Shown here: positions 1 through 6,551 of the stretch, in pieces | Layout of the letters: every line of letters begins with the position of its first letter | How positions within the stretch are numbered: the first letter of the stretch is position 1 | Assembly (NCBI GenBank): GCA_017504335.1 | Contig: JAFVRI010000180.1 | Location: forward strand, 1-6,903 | DNA length: 6,903 nucleotides | From: Clostridia bacterium | GTDB taxonomy: Bacteria; Bacillota; Clostridia; Oscillospirales; CAG-272 | Reading direction: 5' to 3' | Translations under genes and position numbers: made by a program | Notes under the pieces: generated by a model | The model's input: the letters and a program-made list of their open reading frames with translations, nothing else | Database searches by the model: none | What the model was told of the DNA's origin: nothing

Positions 1-654
1 GGGGTTGTCCCAAGAACGGAATACTGCCTTAACTGCGCCGATGAGCTGTTCCTTAGGATCGGAGGGGAAGTCAGCGCCGATCTTAGCCTTGTACTCAGCC
101 TTGAACTGGTTAGCCAGCTCCTTCAGGTCGTCAGCAGTCAGATCAACGTCGTAAACAACGCCCTTCTTTGCCTTCATCTCATCGATGAGCTCCTCGAAGT
201 ACTTCTTGCCGACTTCCATAACGACGTCGGAGTACATCTGGATAAATCTTCTGTAGCAGTCATAAGCCCAACGAGCATTGCCGGACTTCTTAGCCATAAC
301 TTCAACAACCTCTTCGTTCAGACCCAGGTTCAGAATGGTATCCATCATACCGGGCATGGAAGCGCGAGCTCCGGAACGAACCGAAACGAGAAGGGGATTC
401 TCAAGATCACCGAACTTCTTGCCGGTAACAGCCTCCATCTTAACAATGTAGTCCATGATTTCAGCCATGATCTCATCATTGATCTGACGGCCATCCTCAT
501 AGTACTGCGTGCAGGCCTCAGTGGAAATCGTGAAGCCCTGGGGAACAGGAAGACCGATGTTGGTCATCTCTGCGAGGTTTGCACCTTTACCGCCAAGGAT
601 CTCACGCATGTCAGCGTTACCCTCGGAGAAAAGATAACAATACTTCTTTGCCAT
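1..654 (-). CDS. ppdK: Pyruvate, phosphate dikinase, N-terminal part (cut by the window edge)
   Basis: Cytosolic enzyme that reversibly converts pyruvate, ATP and phosphate to phosphoenolpyruvate, AMP and pyrophosphate. In anaerobes it links glycolysis and gluconeogenesis and can work in the glycolytic direction with PPi. Only the first 218 codons are present; I recall the clostridial enzyme as about 870 residues. Visible here is most of the N-terminal nucleotide-binding domain: LGGKGANLAEM (residues 20-30, Lys23 expected to contact ATP), GLPVPQGFTIST (34-45), SVRSGARASMPGMMDT (91-106, Arg93 expected to bind nucleotide), RRFIQMYSDVVMEV (135-148) and FRSWDNP at the edge. The catalytic His domain and PEP-binding barrel lie outside the window. 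The start is the ATG at 654-652, with GGAGGT at 668-663 and an 8-base spacer. It is transcribed divergently from pth from its own extended -10 promoter. The reading frame is intact. The identification rests on strong remembered similarity to the Clostridium symbiosum enzyme. Confidence 0.97.
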   Translation of the reverse strand, partial: MAKKYCYLFSEGNADMREILGGKGANLAEMTNIGLPVPQGFTISTEACTQYYEDGRQINDEIMAEIMDYIVKMEAVTGKKFGDLENPLLVSVRSGARASMPGMMDTILNLGLNEEVVEVMAKKSGNARWAYDCYRRFIQMYSDVVMEVGKKYFEELIDEMKAKKGVVYDVDLTADDLKELANQFKAEYKAKIGADFPSDPKEQLIGAVKAVFRSWDNP

Positions 655-659
655 TGGTA

Positions 660-673
660 AATACCTCCGTATT
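660..673 (-). promoter_or_regulatory. ppdK ribosome binding site displayed in a hairpin loop
   Basis: In the ppdK mRNA the Shine-Dalgarno core GGAG occupies the four-base loop of a perfect 5-bp inverted repeat, AATAC-GGAG-GTATT. The strong SD (GGAGGT) lies 8 bases from the ATG. What is seen is the repeat and the SD; any effect on translation is inference. The stem is short and AU-rich, so it may be unstable or accidental. Confidence 0.5.
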
Positions 674-731
674 AAATAAATTTTTGACAATCTTACTGCC
701 AATACTGCTTGTCCGCAATACGGCACCCATT

Positions 732-760
732 ATTATATCATAAATCAAGAGTGTTGGCTA
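732..760 (-). promoter_or_regulatory. Sigma-A-type extended -10 promoter of ppdK
   Basis: On the minus strand there is a perfect -10 box TATAAT (737-732) preceded by TG-A, the extended -10 motif. Seventeen bases upstream is TAGCCA (760-755), a 4/6 match to TTGACA. Transcription would begin near 725, giving a 5' leader of about 70 bases. The perfect, extended -10 compensates for the weak -35. No operator or riboswitch could be recognised in the leader. Confidence 0.7.
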
Positions 761-832
761 CTGTTTTTGGAAAAAAAGCGGAAGTAAATGGTAAATTTTT
801 TGTGAACAAATAAACGAAAAGAGAAAATACGG

Positions 833-861
833 TTGATTTTTGAAAAGGGATATACTATAAT
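833..861 (+). promoter_or_regulatory. Sigma-A-type promoter of the pth-mfd-lipoprotein operon
   Basis: TTGATT (833-838) and a perfect TATAAT (856-861) are separated by exactly 17 bases. Transcription is predicted to start near 868, about 36 bases before the pth ATG. It stands back to back with the ppdK promoter, with the two -35 boxes about 70 bases apart across an A/T-rich stretch (761-832) in which I see no gene, hairpin or obvious operator. Confidence 0.75.
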
Positions 862-903
862 TATACAATGGAATAAAGTTTAACATTAGGACGTGAAATA
901 AAC

Positions 904-1536
904 ATGGCAAATATATTTGATCTATTCAAGCAAATCGCAAAGGACGAGCCCGCATCGAAGGGACCTGTGGAATACTTGGTTGTCGGCCTGGGCAATCCCG
1001 GACTGCAGTATGAAAAAACCAGACATAACGCAGGATTTCTCGCAATTGATTTTTTGGCGGAGCGTCACGGAATTCGCGTGAATAACGCAAAGTTTAAGGC
1101 TCTGGTGGGTGACGGTATGATCGGCGGTAAGCGTGTGCTTCTGATGAAGCCTCAGACCTATATGAATCATTCCGGAGAAGCGGTATCGGAAGCGACCCGC
1201 TTTTATAAACTGACGGCGGAGAAGGTGATTGTACTGTCTGATGATACCATGCTGGATCCCGGACGCTTGCGTGTAAGACGCAAGGGTAGTGCGGGAGGTC
1301 ATAATGGACTCAAAAGCCTTCAAGAGCATCTTGGAACCGACGAGTATGCCCGTATCCGAATCGGAGTAGGAGCGAAGCCCTCTCCCGATTATGATATGGC
1401 AGATTGGGTTCTTTCCTCCTTGGGAGAGGAGAATCTTCTGAAGGTAAAGGGAACATTTTCGTCGCTTTCTATGGGGCTTGAAAAAATTCTTGGCGGAGAC
1501 ATAGACGGTGCCATGCAGATTTGCAACGGAAAGTAA
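904..1536 (+). CDS. pth: Peptidyl-tRNA hydrolase (Pth, bacterial type)
   Basis: Cytosolic esterase that cleaves the bond between peptide and tRNA in peptidyl-tRNAs dropped from ribosomes, recycling tRNA; normally essential. The family signature is complete: VGLGNPG (27-33, Asn31), TRHNAGF (39-45, His41 the catalytic histidine), KPQTYMNHSG (82-91), the DD of LSDDTMLDPG (111-120, Asp113 the likely partner of His41) and GGHNGLKS (131-138, Asn134). The 210 residues exceed the roughly 190-195 of Escherichia coli Pth because about 20 residues (1-21) precede the core. The chosen ATG follows AGGA at 888-891, a rather long 12-base spacing. A GTG at codon 22 (967-969), preceded by AAGGGA, would give a protein of classical length. 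The ATG is preferred because it lies just behind the promoter and the extension continues in frame. It is the first gene of the proposed operon, 41 bases before mfd. Confidence 0.97.
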   Translation: MANIFDLFKQIAKDEPASKGPVEYLVVGLGNPGLQYEKTRHNAGFLAIDFLAERHGIRVNNAKFKALVGDGMIGGKRVLLMKPQTYMNHSGEAVSEATRFYKLTAEKVIVLSDDTMLDPGRLRVRRKGSAGGHNGLKSLQEHLGTDEYARIRIGVGAKPSPDYDMADWVLSSLGEENLLKVKGTFSSLSMGLEKILGGDIDGAMQICNGK

Positions 1537-1577
1537 CTTTTTGGGTGTGTTTTGTAGAAACGGAGTAGTTTGAACGG

Positions 1578-4500
1578 ATGAACCTGTTGACCGATTTTGT
1601 GCGCAGCGATCGGGAATACGGTCAGCTTTTGCGTGAGCTGAAGGCGGCGGAAACCGCGAGAAGTGTCAATCCCATTTTGATTTCTGGATTATGTGACGGA
1701 GCCGCAGACGCTGTATTTGTATCCTTGATCGAGGATTTAAAAAAAGAAAAAAGAGGACCTCTCTTGCTGATTCTTCCCGAAGAAAAGGAATGTGTCCGTA
1801 TTCGCGGCATGTTGCGTCAGTTTGGATTGCGAACCGAATTCTTTGTAGGAAGAGATTTGACCTTTTATAATATTACTGCCTCCCATGAGTACGAGCATGA
1901 GAGGCTAAAGGTGTTGAGTGGACTTTTGGAGGGGGCATATGACGCCGTAGTCACCACACCTGATGCGGCACTTAGCTATACCATCCCTTCCGATCGTCTG
2001 ATCGGCGCACAAATGAAGATTACCTACGGTGAGAGTCGCTTGGAGCCATCCGAGCTTGCTCAAATGCTGGTGCGTGCCGGCTATGTACGTGCGGAGCTTG
2101 TGGATGCCCCCGGTCAGTTTGCGCTTCGGGGTGGAATTGTGGATGTTTATCCGGCTGTAGCCAAATTTACGGACATTGACGGCAATCAAACTGTAGGCGC
2201 GAACCCGTTCCGCATTGAACTGTTTGGGGACGAGATTGACCGAATGGAAATCTTTGATCCTGCTACCCAAAGAATGACAGTAACCTTGGATGCGGTGGAA
2301 TTTTCTCCCGCGCGTGAGTTACTGTTGGATGAGGATGCAAGGGTTTCTCTGAAAAAAGCAATTGAGTCTCATCGATCCAAGAGTAAGGATGACAGAGCCC
2401 GTTCGGAGATGACCAATGAGCTTGCTGTCTTAGAGGGCGGAACCGAGATCAATTTTGCTGATAAATATATTACGCTGATCTATCCCGAAAGATCCTGTCT
2501 TCTGGATTATTTCCGTCGGCGTACGACGGTTCTTCTTCGGGGCACCACTGCGATCCTTGACCGTATCAAGGCATCCGAATGGCATTTGAACCAAACCGTA
2601 GAGGAATTGCTGGAGGGAGGAACAATTGCCTCGAAATATACCGATTATGCAAAGCCGGCAAGCTCCTTTGATGTGTTCTTGCAGGATAGCATTGCGCTCC
2701 ATTTTGACTCTCTCGGTCAGGGAATGTCGGGTAAGAAGCTGGCGGCAATGTTTACCTTTCGTACCAAGCATATGGTGTCCTATGCGGAAAACCTGGAGCT
2801 TCTTTGCGAGGACCTGGAGGATTACCGTAAAAACGGTTACCGTGCGGTACTAATTGCCGAAAACGAGGCCGCTGCCAAAAATCTTTGCGGACTGTTAAGG
2901 GATCGTGGATTTACTTCACTGGTGGAAACTGAAACCGGTGACTATACGGCAGAGACGCTTCCCAAGGAAACACTCCTGATCAAATGGAGAGAGTATATCC
3001 GAGGATATGAACTGACCGTTCCCAAGGTTGTCATTCTTTCGACCGCGCCTGAAAATCGAGAGGGCATCTTTGCTGCAAGCGGAAAGCTGAAACGGAAAAA
3101 GAAAAAGAGAAGCGGTACCGAGACCATTCTGTCCTATAATGATTTGGAAATCGGTGACTTCGTTGTGCACGAGGTTCACGGAATCGGTCAGTATATGGGA
3201 ATTGAAAATCTGACGGTAGACGGTGTCAGTCGGGATTATATCAACATTCGGTATGCGGGAAGTGACCGTCTCTTTTTGCCCGTTGAAAAATTGGATATGG
3301 TCTCTAAATATATCGGAGCACACTCCGATGACGGCTTGGTGAAGCTTTCCCGATTCGGAGGAGCGGAATGGGGAAGAGCCAAATCAAGAGCAAAGGCTGC
3401 GGCAAAGGATATTGCCAAGGATTTGATCAAGCTTTATGCCGAGCGAAGTCGCCGCCCCGGTTATGCGTTTCCCGAGGACGATGATCTGCAAGCGGATTTT
3501 GAGGCGGCATTTGAGTATGAGGAAACCGACGGCCAGCTGGCTGCCATTGAGGAGATCAAGGAAGATATGATGGCACCCACTCCCATGGATCGCCTTTTGT
3601 GCGGCGATGTGGGCTTTGGAAAAACCGAGGTGGCTATGAGAGCGGCATATAAGGCGGTTCTCGGCGGAAAGCAGGTAGCGATTCTTGTTCCGACCACCCT
3701 TCTTGCTTTGCAGCATTATCAGACCATGCTTCGCAGAATGCGTGCCTTTTCGGTGAACGTAGATATGATTTCCCGTTTTCGGACGCCCAAGCAACAGGCA
3801 ATTTCCTTGAGAAAGCTCAAGCGGGGCGAGACCGATATCATTGTAGGTACGCACCGTCTGGTTTCCAAGGATATTGAGTTCAAGGATCTCGGGCTGCTCA
3901 TTATTGATGAGGAACAGCGCTTTGGCGTAACGCAGAAGGAAAAGCTGAAGCAGATTGCCAATAACATCGATGTTCTGACACTGACAGCAACGCCTATTCC
4001 GAGAACATTGAATATGGCAATGGGTGGAATCCGTGATATTTCCGTGTTGGATGAAGCACCCGGCGACCGACTTCCCGTGCAGACCTATGTGCTGGAATAT
4101 GACGAGTTGATTCTGATTGAAGCGATTCGCAGAGAGCTTCGCAGAGGTGGACAGGTGTTTTACCTGTACAACTTTGTAGAGAGCATTGACGGATGCGCCG
4201 CTAAGCTGGCAAAGGCGATTCCGGAGGCTCGGATTACGGTTGCGCACGGAAAAATGGATAAGGATCATTTGGAAGATATCTGGGGCGAGATGCTTGCAGG
4301 TGAGATCGATATTTTGGTCTGCACCACCATCATCGAAACCGGAGTGGATATTCCCAATGCCAATACCTTGATTGTGGAAGGCGCACAGCGCTTGGGACTT
4401 TCTCAGCTGCATCAGATTCGAGGCCGTGTAGGACGCTCTGCCCGTCGTGCATATGCGTATTTTACCTATCCCAGAGATAAGACGGTCAATGAAATCGCCA

Positions 4501-5150
4501 CCAAACGTCTGGAGGCCATTCGGGATTATGCGGAGTTTGGTGCGGGCTTTAAGATCGCGATTCGCGATTTGGAGATCCGAGGTGCCGGTAACCTTCTCGG
4601 CTCAGAGCAGCACGGTCATTTGGATGCTGTGGGATATGAGCTGTATATCAAGCTTTTGAACGAGGCGGTGTTGGAAGAAAAGGGAGAGAAGATTCCCCAA
4701 AAGATCGAATGTACCGTTACTCTTCGATCAGACGCGTTTATTCCCGAACGGTATGTTCCGTACTCCGGACAGAGAATGGGACTTTATAAGAGGATCGCCA
4801 TGATTGAGACTCCGGAGGACAAGGATGATATCATCGATGAGCTGATCGACCGTTACGGAGACATTCCCAAGCAGGTAGAAACACTGTTGATGGTTGCGTT
4901 GGTTCGGTCTGCCGCAAAGCGGTGTGAGATTACCAGTATTATTGAGGAGCTGAGTGAGATCAAGGTAAACCCGTCTGTCTTTGATTTTGAGGTCTGGGCG
5001 GAGCTTGCCGACCTTTATAAGGGCAGAATCCGTGTGCTGATGTCAGAAACCCCCTCTGTGGTTATTCGGAAGCAAAAAGGAGAAGATGTGATGAATTTTC
5101 TCTATCGGTTGTTTTGCCAATACGAGGAAATTCTGAAAAAATATCTTTGA
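1578..5150 (+). CDS. mfd: Transcription-repair coupling factor Mfd
   Basis: ATP-driven DNA translocase that binds RNA polymerase stalled at lesions, pushes it off the template and recruits UvrA for nucleotide excision repair. At 1190 residues it is full length. Domains in order: a UvrB-like N-terminal module (about 1-340) with PGQFALRGGIVDVYP (178-192) and, as usual for Mfd, no working Walker A; a middle domain (about 355-500); a basic linker KLKRKKKKR (503-511); the RNA polymerase-interacting domain (about 520-585; GDFVVHEVHGIGQY, RLFLPVEKLD); and a superfamily 2 motor with Walker A GDVGFGKT (676-683, Lys682), DEEQ box (777-780), TATP (803-806), QIRGRVGR (946-953) and the TRG-type translocation segment near 996-1013. 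The C-terminal autoinhibitory domain occupies about 1035-1175. All motor motifs are intact and no frameshift is seen. The start is an ATG with GGAG at 1562-1565 (12-base spacing). It ends 19 bases before the lipoprotein gene. Distinguished from RecG by the UvrB-like and RNA polymerase-binding modules. Confidence 0.98.
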   Translation: MNLLTDFVRSDREYGQLLRELKAAETARSVNPILISGLCDGAADAVFVSLIEDLKKEKRGPLLLILPEEKECVRIRGMLRQFGLRTEFFVGRDLTFYNITASHEYEHERLKVLSGLLEGAYDAVVTTPDAALSYTIPSDRLIGAQMKITYGESRLEPSELAQMLVRAGYVRAELVDAPGQFALRGGIVDVYPAVAKFTDIDGNQTVGANPFRIELFGDEIDRMEIFDPATQRMTVTLDAVEFSPARELLLDEDARVSLKKAIESHRSKSKDDRARSEMTNELAVLEGGTEINFADKYITLIYPERSCLLDYFRRRTTVLLRGTTAILDRIKASEWHLNQTVEELLEGGTIASKYTDYAKPASSFDVFLQDSIALHFDSLGQGMSGKKLAAMFTFRTKHMVSYAENLELLCEDLEDYRKNGYRAVLIAENEAAAKNLCGLLRDRGFTSLVETETGDYTAETLPKETLLIKWREYIRGYELTVPKVVILSTAPENREGIFAASGKLKRKKKKRSGTETILSYNDLEIGDFVVHEVHGIGQYMGIENLTVDGVSRDYINIRYAGSDRLFLPVEKLDMVSKYIGAHSDDGLVKLSRFGGAEWGRAKSRAKAAAKDIAKDLIKLYAERSRRPGYAFPEDDDLQADFEAAFEYEETDGQLAAIEEIKEDMMAPTPMDRLLCGDVGFGKTEVAMRAAYKAVLGGKQVAILVPTTLLALQHYQTMLRRMRAFSVNVDMISRFRTPKQQAISLRKLKRGETDIIVGTHRLVSKDIEFKDLGLLIIDEEQRFGVTQKEKLKQIANNIDVLTLTATPIPRTLNMAMGGIRDISVLDEAPGDRLPVQTYVLEYDELILIEAIRRELRRGGQVFYLYNFVESIDGCAAKLAKAIPEARITVAHGKMDKDHLEDIWGEMLAGEIDILVCTTIIETGVDIPNANTLIVEGAQRLGLSQLHQIRGRVGRSARRAYAYFTYPRDKTVNEIATKRLEAIRDYAEFGAGFKIAIRDLEIRGAGNLLGSEQHGHLDAVGYELYIKLLNEAVLEEKGEKIPQKIECTVTLRSDAFIPERYVPYSGQRMGLYKRIAMIETPEDKDDIIDELIDRYGDIPKQVETLLMVALVRSAAKRCEITSIIEELSEIKVNPSVFDFEVWAELADLYKGRIRVLMSETPSVVIRKQKGEDVMNFLYRLFCQYEEILKKYL

Positions 5151-5169
5151 TCTGAAGAAAGGATCGAAT

Positions 5170-6297
5170 ATGAATCAAATGAAAAAAATCGGATGCGCAT
5201 TACTTTCCTTGATGTTGGTATTGATTTGTCTTTTGGGATGTTCCTCATTGGGAGAGCCTATGATGACGCTTGGAGATACCGAAATGACCGCCAATACGGT
5301 TTCTCTCTTTTTATCGCGGTATAAGGGGGTTCTTTCTATGTCCGAGCCTACCTCCCTTTATGATTTTTATTGGGATACGATTGTTGACAATCAATCCGGA
5401 AAGACCAATAACGATATTCATACCGAATACGGCCTGAGTATGGCGAAGACCTATCTTGCTGCTGCACACGTATTTGAAGAAAGAGGACTTTCACTTTCCG
5501 ATGCGACAGAGGATGCTGTGGAGGCGAAAATAGACGGATTGATTGAGGATAAGGGATCGAAATCGAAGTTGAACGAGGAGCTGAGCCAATACGGTGCGAA
5601 TGTGGATATTTTGCGGGAAGCATATCTGCTTGAGGAAAAAATGGAGATGCTTATGGACGACCTGTACGGAGAAGACGGATCCTTGATCGGCAAAAACGAA
5701 AAAGACGACTACTATACGGAAAACTATCGCAGATTCCGCCAAATTTTTATTCCTCTTTATGAGTTCGTTTATGAAACCGATGAAAAGGGAAATACGGTGC
5801 AAAAGACAGATGAAAACGGAAAATATGTAATCCGTGAACTGACCGAGACGGAGATGGCATCGGTAGAAGAAAGGATCGAGACGATTCAGAAAACGATTAA
5901 GGACGGCGATTATGTCGGCTTTGATGAGCTGGTGGAGCGATTCGACGAAGAACCGAATGAATCCTCTAAAACCTATTCCGGTGGATTTTATCTGTCTCCC
6001 GATTCGCCTTATGAGGTCGCAGAGGTGAAGGAGGCCCTTTTCGGTATGAATGAGGGAGAATACCGTACGGTTATTCCTTCCGGAGGATACGGTATCTATA
6101 TCGTAATGCGGTATGAAAACGAAGAGAGTGGGTATGCCAAGGAAGAAAACAAAGATTTTTTCAATACCTTTACGGTAGATTTGAAAAACCATTTGGTTGA
6201 GGAATATCTGGAACGCTACAAGGCACAGATTGATGTGGACACATCGGTTGCGGAGGGCGTAGATATGAAGAGTGTCGGAGCAAATTTGTATTATTAA
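5170..6297 (+). CDS. Parvulin/PrsA-like foldase lipoprotein, possibly without isomerase activity
   Basis: A 375-residue predicted extracytoplasmic lipoprotein. Residues 1-24 form a lipoprotein signal peptide: KK at 5-6, a hydrophobic stretch, and lipobox LLGC with Cys24 as the lipidated residue. The next region (about 31-185) begins TLGDTEMTANTVSLFLS, a segment typical of clostridial SurA/PrsA-like chaperones, and is probably helical and acidic. Residues about 186-318 resemble a PpiC-type parvulin rotamase domain: a first strand FRQIFIPL, an acidic insert with a duplicated TDE-x-G motif (203-208, 213-218), a helix with FDELVERF (251-258), YSGGF (269-273), VKEALFGMNEGEYRTVI (286-302) and a last strand YGIYIVMRYE (307-316). 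The two histidines usual in parvulins appear replaced by Gln191 and Tyr310, so it may act as a chaperone only. The likely role is folding of secreted proteins at the outer face of the membrane. The start has AAAGGA at 5158-5163, six bases upstream. Gene order after mfd suggests co-transcription. Not assigned to prsA itself because similarity is judged by eye. Confidence 0.85.
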   Translation: MNQMKKIGCALLSLMLVLICLLGCSSLGEPMMTLGDTEMTANTVSLFLSRYKGVLSMSEPTSLYDFYWDTIVDNQSGKTNNDIHTEYGLSMAKTYLAAAHVFEERGLSLSDATEDAVEAKIDGLIEDKGSKSKLNEELSQYGANVDILREAYLLEEKMEMLMDDLYGEDGSLIGKNEKDDYYTENYRRFRQIFIPLYEFVYETDEKGNTVQKTDENGKYVIRELTETEMASVEERIETIQKTIKDGDYVGFDELVERFDEEPNESSKTYSGGFYLSPDSPYEVAEVKEALFGMNEGEYRTVIPSGGYGIYIVMRYENEESGYAKEENKDFFNTFTVDLKNHLVEEYLERYKAQIDVDTSVAEGVDMKSVGANLYY

Positions 6298-6320
6298 ATT
6301 ATTGAATTTGCAAAAAGGAC

Positions 6321-6349
6321 TTGACAGAGAAATGCGGATGTGATATAAT
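6321..6349 (+). promoter_or_regulatory. Consensus sigma-A promoter of the thiT riboswitch transcript
   Basis: A perfect -35 box TTGACA (6321-6326), a 17-base spacer and a perfect -10 box TATAAT (6344-6349), with TG at 6341-6342 forming an extended -10. Transcription should begin near 6356, about 15 bases before the aptamer. It starts only 23 bases after the lipoprotein stop codon. A promoter this strong fits a gene whose control is downstream of initiation, by the riboswitch. Confidence 0.92.
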
Positions 6350-6370
6350 TTGCTTGCAAAATCGCATAGA

Positions 6371-6451
6371 AATCAGGGGTGCCCATTATGGCTGAGACGG
6401 CGAGAGCCGAACCCTTTAACCTGATACGGATAATACCGGCGTAGGGAGATT
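6371..6451 (+). ncRNA. TPP (thiamine pyrophosphate) riboswitch aptamer, THI element
   Basis: This is the cis-acting RNA that binds thiamine pyrophosphate and lowers expression of the downstream thiamine uptake gene. Conserved blocks appear in order: GGGGTGCCC (6376-6384), GGCTGAGA (6390-6397), ACCC (6411-6414), AACCTGAT (6418-6425), GGATAATACC (6428-6437) and GCGTAGGGA (6439-6447). Pairings by eye: P1 AATC/GATT (6371-6374 with 6448-6451), P2 GGGT/ACCC (6377-6380 with 6411-6414), a very short P3 CCA/TGG (6383-6385 with 6389-6391) and P5 CGG/CCG (6427-6429 with 6436-6438). Between CTGAGA and ACCC sits an optional extra hairpin, CGGC-GAGA-GCCG (6398-6409), closed by a GNRA-type tetraloop. The pyrimidine-sensing CTGAGA and the pyrophosphate-sensing GATAAT/GCGTAGGGA blocks are intact, so it should be functional. 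Confidence 0.97.
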
Positions 6452-6452
6452 G

Positions 6453-6499
6453 CAATTCGTCTGATATGGCACGAGCCGTACCTTTGATGAAGATGATTG
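6453..6499 (+). other. Structured linker of the thiT riboswitch expression platform
   Basis: The stretch between aptamer and terminator can fold on itself. CAAT plus CGTCT (6453-6456, 6458-6462) pairs with AGATGATTG (6491-6499): nine base pairs with one G-T wobble and a one-base bulge at 6457. Nested inside is a second hairpin, TATGGC-ACGA-GCCGTA (6465-6480). The outer helix begins directly after P1 and ends directly before the terminator stem. The pairings are seen; their existence in RNA and any role in switching are inference. Confidence 0.45.
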
Positions 6500-6536
6500 A
6501 ACCGCACGGAGATTTCCGTGCGGTTTTGACATTTTT
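6500..6536 (+). terminator. Intrinsic terminator of the thiT riboswitch
   Basis: A perfect 10-bp GC-rich inverted repeat, ACCGCACGGA (6501-6510) and TCCGTGCGGT (6515-6524), encloses the four-base loop GATT. A6500-T6525 can extend it. It is followed by TTTT, then GAC and a further T-rich run. It sits between the TPP aptamer and the thiT ribosome binding site, the standard position for termination by TPP. No convincing antiterminator pairing with its 5' arm was found by eye. Confidence 0.88.
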
Positions 6537-6551
6537 ATTGGAGGTGTTTTT

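Noticed and set aside
851..856. TATACT as an alternative -10 box for pth
   Set aside because: It would sit only 12 bases from TTGATT, whereas the overlapping TATAAT at 856-861 gives the ideal 17-base spacing.
1537..1577. Possible terminator or extra small gene between pth and mfd
   Set aside because: There are T-runs, but no inverted repeat precedes them, and the 41-base gap is too short for a gene.
3084..3110. Lysine/arginine-rich run in Mfd (KLKRKKKKR) as a sign of frameshift or insertion
   Set aside because: The frame continues straight into the RNA polymerase-interacting domain, and a basic linker at this place is usual in Firmicutes Mfd as I recall it.
3384..4412. 342-codon open frame on the minus strand inside mfd
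   Set aside because: It lies antisense to the intact Mfd motor domain, carries no family motif, has a Cys/His/Asn-rich composition typical of a complementary-strand shadow, and no ribosome binding site or promoter was recognised.
5491..6192. 233-codon open frame on the minus strand inside the lipoprotein gene
   Set aside because: It is fully antisense to a gene with a good start, lipobox and recognisable domain. The Phe/Ile/Arg-rich translation mirrors the Lys/Glu/Asp codons of the sense strand and shows no recognisable motif.
6388..6444. 18-codon open frame (ATG to TAG) within the TPP aptamer, a possible leader peptide
   Set aside because: All of its sequence is accounted for by conserved aptamer blocks, and there is no Shine-Dalgarno sequence in front of it.
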